64,000 nucleotides of DNA from Owenia fusiformis (taxonomy: Eukaryota; Annelida; Polychaeta; Sabellida; Oweniidae): the NCBI GenBank assembly GCA_903813345.2, contig CAIIXF020000001.1, positions 20,109,915 to 20,173,914 on the forward strand, given 5' to 3'. Shown here piece by piece: positions 46,293 to 59,868 of this stretch (position 1 is the stretch's first letter; every line of letters begins with the position of its first letter). The notes beneath the pieces were generated by a model, which searched no databases, had not been told where the DNA came from, and saw nothing but the letters and a program-made list of their open reading frames with translations. Position numbers and translations under genes: made by a program.

Positions 46293-48948
46293 CGTCAGGT
46301 ATAATTGTGGCCGACCAACGGAATGGTAAGCATCAAACTGAATATGTCAACTCCTTCACATCATTAAATAGATACCAATCCTAGAAATAATAAACAATGA
46401 ACATATAAATAAAATGATAAGATATACTACAATGCCAGATGGTATACCATGCATAAAAAGCAAAATAGCATATTACGTAGTCAGTTAACATCTTTAGACA
46501 TTATCAATGACTTTTAATCTACCTCTGAGTAAACCATGATTCATCTCTCAAAATATATGTATATGCAATCTCACCATCTTTGCATTTTTTCATATTTAAC
46601 ATTATTGATTCAGAATGTGTTAATGAAAGGTGAAAATCAAGCATTATTGACACTGAAGATATATCAGAATCAACAGCTTTCTTATATCATATTTTACGTC
46701 TTCAAAATATTAAGAAGCCTAGACTTTACTGTTGAGATCTTGAAGAAACTAGATTCAGATATATACAGAATTCTAAAGAAGCCATAAGTCTATAAAATCC
46801 AGCCCTGGATATGTAATATTTGAAGTATGGCAATACTGACGTCATACTTCTATTGACATTGGTTAAATGGAATATTGCCTTATAGTGTATAGACACATCT
46901 CTCTATGATCAACCGGGGAATATTGTGGATATTCCTAGTCTATAGTAGGCTGGAAATAACCAGCATATTTCCATAGGAAGAACATCCAATTTCCATGATT
47001 TTACCATCTATACAATGCCCTATCCACCTATTTTACTTGTGACATTAGCTAAAAATGATAAGGCTGGGGAGAGGGATCTATTCCTCATTAATTGAACAAA
47101 GTCAGAATATATCGCTGCATATGGACAATTTATGATGAAATTATCGTGATTTGCATCAAATATGTTCAATATAATTCTGATGAATATTCTTGCTCTGATT
47201 TTGCTCTCATGACTATGTCCAGCACCTTTTTTGAAATAATATGGCAACGTATATTGATATCATAATGCATTAACTATTTGCCTTGGGAATATAGCAGATA
47301 AATAAGGGTTATGTACTGGGAGGTTTTGGATATGGATTTTATCAAGAGAGAGATACACATATGTACCTGGGGGACTGTAGGGATCGAAGGTAGATACACA
47401 TATCTCCCAAGGAATGAACCCTATTTCCAAACCGACCGTACATAACTGCTTTATCCTATACCCAGTAGCTTTCTAAAAAAATTTGCATTTAGGATAAATG
47501 TAAATATGTCCAAGGATGCACCCTATATCTAAAATTCAACTAAAGAGGGCACATCACAATTTTATCAAGCAAAACACCACCAAAATCCAACAAGATGAGA
47601 ACATATAAAGTTGATTTATATGGTATTGGGTGAGTCGGAGTCCATTTATATCTCCCTCAGGATAAATTCTATATAAAAACCTTTTATTACATCACCCTCA
47701 TTTATTCAATGGTTTTGAGGCAATAAAGGAAGATTCAGAGACTACAAAGTTTAGTTGGCAATATCTGATGCATAAATACCCTTATAAAAGAGAGTAATGT
47801 CAAGGCAATGTATAATCATAATGGTTACGGGACCAATATAGATGGCGCATCATTCATAAGTTGTTCTCCATCCTCGCTCCATTGGTTTATGTTCAAAAAT
47901 GTAGAGAGACTTGAACTACATGTACATTAATCAAATTAATATTAATTACTCAATTATAACGTGTAATGTGTCAGATGATTCAATATCATGTGATTTATAG
48001 ACAATATCAATATCATCTACTTTTGAGATTTTTGACAGTCTTTGAGGCAATTAGGCCTAAATTACTGAAAATTATCAACACCATTCAAGAATATTGTTTA
48101 ATTGCACAACGTTTCATGTATAGTTCAATTATGAAAACATCAACTCCCTGAATAATAAGCTGTGGCCTGATACTGCTAAGCATACAAGTATGAATACCTG
48201 CATAGTTCTTATTGGATGTAACAATGTAGGGGGTAATTAGTAAATACAAATGAATAAACAATATAAATTGGAAAATGCAATAAATTATGCATGAAATATC
48301 TGTCTAGTATTAATTAATATTGCCATAAGCTAACCTCATTATAATCTTCAACATATAGCTATTCAAGATGTTACATTTTCTAGTCAAAAAGAAATATGTT
48401 TCTAATGAAAATGCTTTTGCCAAACTAACCCATATGTTACCAACCTGTATGGTTGGTAATTTCCAGCTATTTACTCAATGCAATATGCAACATAACATCT
48501 GAAAATTCCTTATCATATGTAACACATTACTGACAATGAAATGTTATGTTCTTTCAGTGCTTTGTAACTTTAAGTATATTTGTTTATATCTATACTGGTA
48601 TTAAGCAATATAAATCCTAGAATCGGTCTGATGGTTGTTGTCAGCCTAAGTGTTCAGCTGGACCAATAAAAGTTGAAAAAGCATGGTCTGTTATGTCTGA
48701 CCACACAGTTCAAAATCAGAAGCAAAATAATAAAATGATTAGCCCTGTTACTGATGTGCTTGAGCATCACTAGCTTTAATGAAACTTAAACCTCATAAAA
48801 TTGTGACAAAATGACCCATTTACATGAATTCCCCATCCTTGCAGCAAGGGTATATAGTATTTTAAGCATAAATGAAGTCCTTTGAAGAAGAATGGAATGC
48901 CTCAATGCATGATGATCTCATTGATAACATAAGGCATTAACAAGCAAA
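46293..48948. other. 5' flank of DGK exon 1
   Basis: The 5' UTR and possibly the promoter should be here. No TATA box or CpG island stands out and no gene is recognised. Confidence 0.45.
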
Positions 48949-49075
48949 ATGTCACAACAGATATCAACTGCAGAACATTATTACAGGCACCTACTGCCAA
49001 ACACCAACTGCTGAATGCCATCCACAAAAAAAGATGGAGACTATAACAATATGTCACAACTTCTGTTGGTGACAT
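48949..49075. mobile_element. MITE with ATGTCAC ends (copy)
   Basis: Starts ATGTCACAAC and ends GTTGGTGACAT; the interior has TGCCAAACACCAACTGCTGA as in 19218-19352. Confidence 0.7.
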
Positions 49076-49330
49076 AAAAAACTATGTGGCATATTGTGTA
49101 TATTGTGGTTTCAACAGCCTCTATCTTAGGGAGAGATCTCTCACAAGATTAAATGAAGAAGAGGGACTCTGATGAATCAGAATGGGTTGAATTGAATTTG
49201 TACTCTTACACTTATAATCATATTAGCTTGCATACAGACATCATGTACTTGCAGGTTACAAAGCCATTCTACTCTGTCTACCTTAATTACTGCAAATTCT
49301 GATAGGCCTAAAATACAATTAAATAACTGG

Positions 49331-50338
49331 AATTCGAACATGACTGTATACACGCCTTCTATAAACTGTAAACAAAGTCAACATTTCTCCCGGGGTATAT
49401 TCGCGAACAATACCCCTAGTAATACCATTCTCAAAATTCATTTCGTTCGTTGCGTACCTTCACTACCTCTCTGACGTTGTTAAAATAGTTCTAAAATTCC
49501 CGGGGCACGATCTTAGAAAGCTTCAGAAATTAGTACTTTCTTTATTACGAAATCAACAACGCCAAAACTTTAACATTCCATTAATCAGAACGTTTACAAA
49601 TGATTTTACTATTGAAATTGGTAATCAATGCTGTATTTAATGTGTTTTTAGGTAAAAATCTCCGCGGAGCAACAAATTGTAAAATGTCAAGATCGATAAT
49701 CACTGGGTTCGACATTACTACACGATTTCAAGATGGCGGTGTCAAAATTTTCCAAAATCGCTTCAAATAATATTATGTTAATTTCTGGCGAGTTCACCAA
49801 TATCATAACGTGTTATCTAACAACAAGATAAAAAAATATGTAAGAAATTCAATTTTATCGATTAAAACATTACATCGACATGTGGTTTTCGTTTATTAGA
49901 CGATTAAAATTACGAATATGGGGATGACGTCACTTCAAAACGAACTGCATAGCAACGGTGTTAATAAACAATTTCTGACCTTGCAAATTCCTAAGTATTC
50001 ATTTTTAACGAATTGTTACGAATTACTTAATATTTTTCTTATGAATGAATTCTTACTACATTAGAAATAAACATTATATAAAATATAATGAATAAAATTA
50101 GTAGCAAACGCAAACAAATATATTTTTTGAAGCAGGTCAAAATATTTAGAAGGGTAAATTTCGCGGGAATTTAAAGATCTGCATGAGGTAAGGCACAGGA
50201 GGTACGGATGGCACTGGACGAAAGGCTCGGAGACTGTAGTAATACGTGTAATGTGTGACGTCATAACTGCGGGTCGTAGTAATGGCGGACCATAATGAAT
50301 ATTCGAAACATTTTGGTGAGTTTTCATGTTCGAATCGT
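49331..50338. mobile_element. Long copy of the inverted-repeat element
   Basis: Begins ATTCGAACATGACTGTATAC and ends TCATGTTCGAAT. Outer parts match 8571-8752, with about 820 bp of CpG-richer interior absent there. The interior contains ATGGCGGTGTCAAAATTTTC, a 32-codon frame. No transposase is recognised, so this copy is also non-autonomous. Confidence 0.75.
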
Positions 50339-50434
50339 AATACAGACCTCAGAGCAGGTGTAATATCGTCGAATACACCTAGCCCTGCGGGCTGTATTCG
50401 ACAATATTACCCCTGCTCTTCGGTCTATATTTCT
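50338..50434. repeat. Hairpin adjoining the long element
   Basis: AATACAGACCTCAGAGCAGG with its inverted partner ending CCTGCTCTTCGGTCTATATT; the loop is only about 20 bp, against a long structured loop in the copy at 8753-8925. Confidence 0.8.
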
Positions 50435-52485
50435 TAAATATAACATGTGGGTGTGAATGCAACACTACTTATCTTGAGAGGGCATAGGAAAATAGAAGCT
50501 GACAATACCAATCGAATGACACAGAGTTATTATGTCTTCAAGATCCATAAAGAACTTGATGTCACACCCACACCCTATCCAAGAATCAGGCGAAACCATC
50601 AACAGTTTATTAATATCTTTTCACATGGTGGGAGTACATCCTTTTAAATTACATAACTTGTTATTTCACCACATGCTGTAGTGCTATATATACTTCACAT
50701 ACTGTATAGTACATGTATATATACATAACAGGTGGATCTGATTATTCATCATTTTTAGAATGATGAATAGTGGTATACATTTCCATCATTTTTATACTGT
50801 AGACTTTGATATATTACAAGCTTATGATAGACATGATAGTTTATGATAGACATTTCATATCAGCTACATGATATATTATTCACCAAATGAAACAGTACAA
50901 CTACAATTGAATCTGATATAATAAGAGCTCACAGCCCCGCCAAGGACCCACTGCCCCACCAATTTCTTGAAAATTTGGAACTTGGAAATGTGAGCCAGAA
51001 ATCAACAAATCTCTATGGTGATTCCTGAAGACATGATGACTTCCATTTTACTTTTTATTTCAAATTCAAAATCATATTATGAAAACCGGAAATACAATAA
51101 ATTAATTTAAGATTTTAAGTGATTTACACGTTTTGCCACATTTACTTTTGGTTTTAAAAAGTTTTAAAAACAATTATGGAGAAACATACTATTGGCTGCC
51201 ATTTTGAATGTCAAAGATGTTAAAATGTCATCATTCTTGTATCATTGTTTCAATCCCTCTGGATTCTCTTGAAAATCATTAGACATCACTAACTTCCAAA
51301 TAAACATTTTATCTCTAAATGTATGTAAGTAAATATCTGGCAATTTCTTCAATACCTGTAATGCTAAAAGAAGCTGTTTGAGCATCGAATTTGAATTTAA
51401 TGTGGGCCAACATGACAGTTTTCATTTAATCATTCTAAGGCCTAAATTTTGCACTAGAAAATGCTATTCAAAGGCCTAAATTTAGCATTAAAAAGCCAAA
51501 TCATTGTAGCAATTTATGTGCATAATGTAAAGCAGCATAAAGCATGACATTAGATTTTAACAAGGAATTATTTCTTATACATTCCTTTCCTTCCTTGTAT
51601 ATATAAGAATAATACATACATTTTGAATATATTTGTTTAAAGTTATTTCAATTACATTTTCAGATATAAAAATCTATTAATGAATGGAACATTTATTTCA
51701 GCTTTTGTGATATATGATTAAGTGATGTCACAGGTACAATGTGTAATGGTACATGTTCTAATATATCAAACAATACCTATAAATAGGGAATGTGTGTTAA
51801 GTATACACTTGGGAATAGGAGCTCAGTTCCCTCACCCTACATGCCCTTATCATTTAATGCCATATACATAAAAAATAAAACCCTTTTACTAAGGATCATA
51901 CACGCTGTAATTTGGGAGAAAAATAGATGTACATAATTAGGCATTTGCATGAAAAATCGTTGAATGTATTTTGATTTTAAGTTGGTGAAAACTACTATAT
52001 GATAACCTTTAAGCAAAAGTACTCATCTTAACTTGACTTCATTATTTCATCTTTCCTTGGATTTGTATATGGAAGGGCTGCCATATCGAATATTTGTTAA
52101 TTTTATCTGGTGAGATGCTATTTCATTAGTTTTCTGCTATCGTATCATATATATAATATGTTGTGGATCAATCATCAATTATTGAGATCCTTTTCTATCC
52201 ATCTCTTATTTTCTACATGTAATGTTAATGCATCAGAAATCATTAATACATTGGGATGATTATTCTCTATGTAGCTATCTATCTAATAATAAACATGTTG
52301 AAATGAAAGCTCTTGTGCTATAGTACTATCATCTTCTTTTGTCTCCATGATTCTCAACAATTTTAAGATATTGTGGTACTCCTACTAAACTTTACATTTT
52401 CATTTACTAGTTTCATCTTCATTTTTATCGTATGACCTGTAAAATGAAGCCTTCTGATTGGTCAGTTCTTGTGCTGTACCAATTT
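50435..52485. other. No recognised feature
   Basis: AT-rich intergenic DNA. A short duplicated AAGGCCTAAATTT block lies at 51436-51490. Confidence 0.5.
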
Positions 52486-52731
52486 GTATTGCTACTGAGA
52501 TTGTCCCCGTTGATCATCTCCGTCGCAATACAGAAAATATTGGTACGGAGGGGACAATCTCAGTAGCAATACTGAGGATCACACGATAAAAACGTTATTG
52601 AATGATTTGAAGTGCAATACAGGATATATTCTGTCTCAATATTCTGTATTGGCACTCGATTTCGTCTCGTTCCAATACGGAATTTCTCGAGCAGAATATA
52701 TCCTGTATTATACTTCAAATCATTCAATAAC
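52486..52731. repeat. Two adjacent long hairpins
   Basis: The first has perfect 23-bp arms (52486-52508 and 52550-52572, GTATTGCTACTGAGATTGTC...). The second has 40-bp arms with two mismatches (52594-52633 and 52692-52731, GTTATTGAATGATTTGAAGT...). Both loops are GC-richer than the surroundings. Probably hairpin MITEs. Confidence 0.85.
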
Positions 52732-52936
52732 TTATAATATTTTAGTCTAAGATGTTCCCCTGATATGAGAAGAAAGATGTCCTGGTTTACAAGGATAATT
52801 ACTGTTAATATATATTATATATTCACAATATGAATGAATTTAATCTGATAATACTAACCATTAGCTTTCTATATGAAGTACCAAATACAAGTTAAGATTG
52901 GCATTTTAAATGTATACAGTAGAACAAATACTGTTA

Positions 52937-53040
52937 CAGTAAAACCTGTATATGTTAACAGTTAACACCTCTCTTAACATCTGCCAATCTCAATACTTTT
53001 TGCCAGTCCCAGTTGTATGCAAATTCAACAGGTTTTACTG
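52937..53040. mobile_element. Pogo-like MITE (104 bp)
   Basis: Perfect CAGTAAAACCTGT / ACAGGTTTTACTG ends with TA flanks on both sides; the shortest complete copy in the window. Confidence 0.85.
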
Positions 53041-53530
53041 TACATGTCTTCTTACATGGACAGACCAAATATATGACAAATGAAGAAATGATATCCAATG
53101 TACCTTTCAAATGATATTAGTCATCTCTTCCTTTAATAATCTAGCCATTCTTGTGATATTCAATAAAATAAGCAAGTATGATATTATTAAATCCTACAAC
53201 TTGGTCCTGGAGATTTTGTAAAACAGATAACGCAATATTTTTATATTTTCCAACCATGGCTGGTAACCTTTGTCATTGACCTCAACAAAGTCATGGCCAT
53301 GCGTATTGACCCAAACTCAATCAGACGATTGTCTATATAAGTCATTAGTAGAGATGTTGCAGCCAGCTATATCTCAGTTATTACTGGCATGAATGGGATA
53401 ATATGCTCACATGTTTTAGAGGAAGGTCTAAAGTTTTTGTGGGTACCATAAGTCACTTAAATCTTGCAGAAGTTACATGGCATCAACAGACATGCCTGAT
53501 TTATGGATGATGTGCTCAATCCATGCGCTA

Positions 53531-53912
53531 CAGTTCTGGATGACTGCTGAAATGTGAATGCTGAAGTTGTTCACTGCTCTATTCATTATAAACATATTTA
53601 GGGGAATTTTGTATTTCTAATACATTTCCTTTATTTTAAGGGAAACAGTTATACTTGCATTTTTTAGCAGTGAACAACTTCAACATTTGCATTTTTGAGC
53701 AGTAAACAACTCCAACATTTGCATTTTTTAGCAGTGAACAACTTCAACATTTGCATTTTTGAGCAGTAAACAACTTCTACATTTTCACTGCGGCACTTAT
53801 CCAGAACCATGAAAATAAAGAAAAATGCGTTAAAAATAAAATACCCCAAGATATGCTGGACAGAGCAGAGAACAATTTCAGCAATGACATTTCAGCAGTC
53901 ATCCAGAACTGT
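53531..53912. repeat. Inverted repeat with internal 31-bp tandem array
   Basis: The left arm (GTTCTGGATGACTGCTGAAA, then GTGAATGCTGAAGTTGTTCA) is mirrored by TTTCAGCAGTCATCCAGAAC at about 53893-53912. An array of four GCAGTGAACAACTTCAACAT...TTTGCATTTTT units fills 53655-53790. The open frame starting at 53853 overlaps the right arm. Confidence 0.75.
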
Positions 53913-54624
53913 GAAGCATTGATTGAGGACATCATCCATGAATCAGACATGTCTGTTGATGCAATGTACCTTTTGCAAGATCTAGAACCGAGTGACCTTT
54001 ATGGTACCTACAAACACTTAAGACCCTCTTCTAAAATATTGAGAATATTATCTTATTTATGCCAGTAAAAAGTCAGGTATAGCTTGTGTCGAGGGTTCAT
54101 TTTTGGACCACCCTGTATTTCCTACTCATTGGGCCTTGGAAGATTTATTTAATATAAATCTCTTCAAAACAAAACCAAGAAGAAAAAGAACAAAGAAATA
54201 TATGTACTCACAAAATGGAAATTTCAATGATTCTCTCTAATTATATGTTTATAAACATTGTCATAAGATCATTTGACTAGGTCAAGTACTTGTATACCTG
54301 TTTGATAAAAATCTAAATATAAAAGCAAGCCTTGCAACTTGTAGTAGTTAACAATAGGTATCACAAGTAAGAGATATTGATTGCCAAACAAATCGACAAA
54401 ATTTCCTGTATTTATTCCACATACTTGTGTTAACGAAATTCCTTCAGGTATAATTTACGCCAATAATCATCAATACATGAAGGAGATCTCTTGTAGCGAA
54501 TGAATACATAATTTCCTAAGTGTAATAATTACAAATGAGGAAAGTAGGAATGGAAAGGAAAGTAAAAGAAATTGAAATAACTTTAGCTAATCATCATTAT
54601 TATATGAGATAACAAATCATTATA

Positions 54625-55255
54625 CAGGGCGTCAAATAAGTCTGTTCTCCCCCCTTAACCTTTTTGATTCAGAGATAACATAGGGTTGCTATATATCATC
54701 TTAAAGGGAATTTAATTTGCTGATCATACATCAAATTTCAGAGTGATAGGTTAAATTCCAAATTTTTTAGAGCATTTTAAGTGATGTCCATATTTCACTT
54801 TTTTAATAGTATGTATGTTTCCCCCAGCAGCCCGGAGGGCCTCAATTCTACGAGGAATTGATCCTGTATAAGTCATTCAGAACGTTTAATTTTAGGTGTT
54901 ATCAACTATTTTGTGATGAGAGATGCCCTTCCTTCAAAGGCTCTCCTGAATGTAACACATTTTACTCTGTATGATATTGAGAACATCGAAATCACCCAAT
55001 GTTTGCATTGTCACTGCAATATCAACTTTTCACTTTTCATTCATTATACCTGGTAATGTTACTTGTTTTGACGTAACCAAAGGTCAACTACAACCTTACA
55101 AGAAACATTGTAGCAATTTTATTAGGAGGAGTTTATGATTGATTTTTTGAGGGTGATCAGCATTTTCCATGAGCTTCAAAATGATATATGGGAAAGTATG
55201 ATAAATTTAAAGATAAAAAAGTTAAGGGGGGAGAACAGACTTATTTGACACCCTG
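54625..55255. mobile_element. Deleted Tc1/mariner-like element with transposase fossil
   Basis: Terminal inverted repeats of about 44 bp (CAGGGCGTCAAATAAGTCTG / CAGACTTATTTGACACCCTG) with TA flanks. On the minus strand an internal piece reads GSIPRRIEALRAAGGNIHT, which resembles the C-terminal (S-x-PRR-x-x-A-x3-A-x-GG) end of Tc1/mariner transposases. The rest of the transposase, including the catalytic DDE/D region, is missing, so the copy is non-autonomous. Confidence 0.75.
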
Positions 55256-58200
55256 TACAGTAACTAAACTAGTATCTTCAAATGTTCTTCATAATATCCA
55301 CGAATATCACAACATCCAGATTATATCATCATAAAATTAAGATTAAATTTATTCCAATCTATTAATTTTATCTTTTAGTCCTTTTGCTATAGAATCTCAA
55401 ATGCTATTTGAATTTTGATTCATCATTTTCCTAAGATGCTCAAGCGACCTGTATGATAGCATAGGTCACAAAGTAACTTTTGGTCATGTTGACATCATTG
55501 CTTATTATTAAAAGGCATATCACTTTGACATTAATGCTTGAAACGAAAATCATGATTCTTGAAGCTGTTAAATAGAATGCATATACTAATTATATGATAA
55601 TTATAATAAAATCAAAGATATAAAGGTCAATAGATGATGATATGATGACATCAATGCCCTTTCGTAAATTTTCAATTATATGTTTTTTTGTTTTTTTCTT
55701 AAATATCAAATGATCAAATTATTGTTTTATATGTCAATGAAAGTTATATATAAGTTATATATTTCTCTGTACCTATAAGTTTTTCATGAAAGTATTTACT
55801 TTGTGACTTTTTCACATCAGCCCTTAGCATAGGATCTGATCCTATGTTTCAGATTAACTTTCCTCAATATTTTAGAAAACAGTTCAAGAGGAGTACAGTA
55901 AGACACTTTAAGAAGGTGTCTTTAAGAAAATGCATATATGTGTAGTATGAGCTTTTAGTATAGAAGTAATGTACATAATTGTTTTTTAAAATAGCTCTGA
56001 ACTTTAAACACCTGTAAATCGTCACTTTCTACTATCAGTGTTGGTGCTTGGCCTATGTAATCAACACACCTGTAAAATATAATTTATCAGAATAGGTGTT
56101 AGTTATATAAAGAACATTGGTAAATAAACTGTACAGTACAGTGCTCACCATAAATAAATGGCATCTTGATTTTTTCTTTCACCATTCCCAGACCATGGTG
56201 ATTTGAGACTTCATACTTTCCAATAATTATTTCCAATAATGTAGACATACACATCACTTGAGTTTTGTATACTTTACATTTTGTATACTCACAACTTAAT
56301 GTATGGTCACTTGAAAATTCTCTCCTTTTTAACATGGGAAATCCTCACTTCAGCAAATCCAGGTGTCATTTATTTATTTATGGTAGGCACTGTAGTCACA
56401 TTATGGGTGTGTATATGTTATATCCCTGCTCTTTCTTCATTTTATTTCGAGGATGAGGGTCATTGCCAGCAAAACAAGAATGAGATGAATTTATCAAAAT
56501 AATGAATAATGAAAAAATACTTGGCAACAAGTGTGTGTTTGGGGATTTAAATGAAGTGAGGTCAATCTCTGCTTTGATGTTGACACAAAAAATTACAACC
56601 ATATACTTTCATTTTAAATGCCATCATTTGAAATTCAGAAGGCAACCCCATTGAAATAATACTTTATTTGTAAATGATGTGTAAATTATATATATAAAAT
56701 AAGCTTTCTTGATATATATTTGGATAGAGCTGAAAATAGAAAAAGTTGAATATCATTATATTTGCTCATACTCACTGACCAGTTTCATTTTTGAAAAATG
56801 AATGAAAGTTCCTACCTAGGAAATTCAAGATTATATCTGCTCATAGATGGTGTACATATTGAATAATAGGAATGAAGATTCTGCATACAGTATTAGCTCT
56901 TCACTACTTAACTATGAATTAAAAGAACATAGGGATAATCATGTGATATACTGATAAATAGATCCTAGATGACTCACAACTCTTCTATTTTACAACCAAA
57001 ATGACCAGAGGGATTAGTGGATTTGGACAACATGGACATGAGAAGTTTTTGAGAGTTTCAGATGATGGTTTGATTGTGGACATTCTGCATGATTAGCATT
57101 AAAGACAGCTGACAGCCATATTTTCTTGAAATCTACCCTAAATTAGCTAGAAGTGATGAAGATGGAAAGGAGCCAGAATATTTGATGGTTTATTGACCCA
57201 TATCCCATTAATACCTGTATATTCAAGTTTAAAATGAAAATACAGTATTTATGATTATCGATCATTTGAATTAGAATTATTGCATTATTTAGTTCACTCT
57301 GTACCTATGCTATGTTGATACATAAACCTGTCTTAGTAAACACATGTCTCTAGTAAACACCTTTATTTAGTAAACACCACTTCAAGACAAATTTTAAATA
57401 AGATAGTTTCTAAATAGCAGAAAAACAGTGAAGTATAGTGCTGCCATCTTTTATTCAGTTTTTAATTTGGGCTGGACTGCCATTCACTGCCAGTCACATG
57501 TTAAAATTTTGGTAGAGTGGCTTATTTTCATGATTTATCAAAAAGCGTTAGTTGAATCTATATAAAACTTGAATGATATACCATATGATGACCTGTTAAT
57601 GTACATGTTGTGATTAAACATGCAAATGTTGGTTGACATACAAATAATCCATGGTTTTAAAGAATTTTAGCATTGCATCAATGGTGATTGGCCCAAGTTT
57701 TTTTAAATGTCATGGAAAATTATTCAAATTACATAACTGTGTAAACCAAACCTATTATAGGAGAAAACATTTTACTGAATTCAAATATGCCATTTAAAAG
57801 AAGGAAATGTGTGTTATTAGAGGTCCAATATGCAAATCTCTTAAAATCTCATGAAAAACAAGATTTAGCGAGATTTCAAAAGCTATTTGGAAACTGTACC
57901 ATCTACTCCTATATAAAACACCTTTCTATAGTGATAGTGAACACATACTTACAGTGAACAGTTTTTATGACTCAATAGGCATTCATTATATACAGGTTTT
58001 ACAGTATATGATTAGTTTAAGCCTCAATGATTAGAAAATGATACATCCATTGAAATACTTTTTACTTAATGACAAACAAGCTATGTATATCCTATTCAGA
58101 ATGATATTACTTACCATGTGAATGCTGTCGATGTAAAATCCTATCACATGTAAAGTCACTTCCCTAGTTAGACTTTATATAGTACTACACAGCACTGTGA

Positions 58201-59130
58201 GATAATCTTTGTATGAGAAACGCCTGCCTTGTATAAATCCAATTGTTCTTGTAATATGCCTACTATGCTTCTATATCATCCTACCTGCCTGCCTGCAATA
58301 TAGTCAGAGAGACACAGGGGTTAATAGACACAGGTAGCTGGCAATGGTTGTGTATTTGTACACAATGCAGCTGTGTGCATATTCACAACTCTGACAAGCT
58401 GGAGATTGCCATTCCATTAATACTAGAGAATCTAAGGTTGCAAAGAGCCGTGTATATGATGCAGGTATGGCTGCTATTGGCTATTAATACAATAAAAGCT
58501 TTGTGATTTACTTTCACTTCATATCGAGGAATCACTCCTCAGTTGTCTGGGAGAGAAACACAAACTTGACACATAATATATATGTATAACTATTACTATG
58601 GGCCAGTAAATAGGTAAAAATGCCATTGGGTAAAATAGGTAAAATGAAATCAACCAGAGGAATAGATTGGTTTTGAATCTTTGAAAGGAGTTTTATCTGA
58701 TAATTACTACTAAAGCCTGTGGGCCTCAAGGGTACTCAATATTGTATTCTCTGGAGGGAATTCCTTAAAGGAAAAAAATATAAAGAACTATTTTGGTTTT
58801 TTATTCTTAACCCTAAATATGAATATAACAAAAATATTTTAATATTAAAAAAATAGAATCAATGTTTTATTTACCATTGGGAGCCTAGTATGGAACAAAG
58901 CTAATGAAAAAACTGCATAGAAGATGGGGTTCAATTAATATAGGACTGCTACATCACTGCAATAATATCAACAACAAACCTCCATCATTTCATTCATCAC
59001 TTTAAACTATAAAGAGCTTCTAACATCACTCTATAAGTCTCCTCTAAAGCTTGATTTTGAGTGGAGGTTCTGAAATGTAACTTGTCACAGTTACAGTACA
59101 GTAAATATTCAGCGTGTCATAACAAGCAAA
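55256..59130. other. Intergenic DNA with few recognised features
   Basis: Degenerate pogo-like pieces (AAACCTGTCTTAGTAAACAC near 57328 and ACAGGTTTTACAGTAT near 57993) may be the ends of one decayed copy. No gene is recognised. Confidence 0.45.
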
Positions 59131-59209
59131 ATGTCACCACTTGCCATTTGTTACAGAAGCTGAACACCATCACAAAATATTTGGAGACAATAACAGTGGT
59201 GGTAACATA
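59131..59209. mobile_element. MITE with ATGTCACCAC ends (short copy)
   Basis: Starts ATGTCACCAC and ends GTGGTGGTAACATAA; internally deleted relative of the elements at 19218 and 48949. Confidence 0.65.
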
Positions 59210-59868
59210 ACAATACTTCTTAGTCATCACTCTCACATGAAATATGTAAATATACATCTATATATGTAGATGTGTATATCTTAATAACATTTGTCCAGTT
59301 AGGTATGAGGGATGGACCCTTAGAATTAGCTTATCCAACATTGATTTGTACGCTTTTCATTACTTAACCAATATAATATACATACAAGTAAAAGAATAGT
59401 ATTGATTATAACTTTTAAGTACCATACTAAAATTAATACAGATATTTGTACAATTGTATGTACATGTTATGTAACCGAAATCATGTAAAACAGTCAAATA
59501 TGATAAATAGTACATCCGTGGATAAACATTTCTAAAATATTGTTATCCAGGAGGGGAAAGTGGATTACATTTAATGTGCACATGGAGTTTGGGTTAATAA
59601 TACTACATTGAAAATTTGAGATACTCCCTAATATAATTCATGTTTTTTTATATTTATATATTGGTTTAAACTGACTCAGCCCACGCACTGAGTAGGATAT
59701 ATTTACATAAATGTATTAACCATAACTATTATTTTTAGCCAAGTATCATTGCAGTGATATCCATTAGATAATTTTCCAACATGGAGCTAAATCCTAATTA
59801 TATGTATGTATACCAGTTTTGGCAAAGTACCTCAATATTTCACCTTTTTGATAGGGTGCAAACATATT

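Noticed and set aside
53853-54068. 71-codon plus-strand frame beginning MLDRAENNF
   Set aside because: Its first part overlaps the right arm of an inverted repeat (53531-53912); no known domain. Left as repeat-derived.
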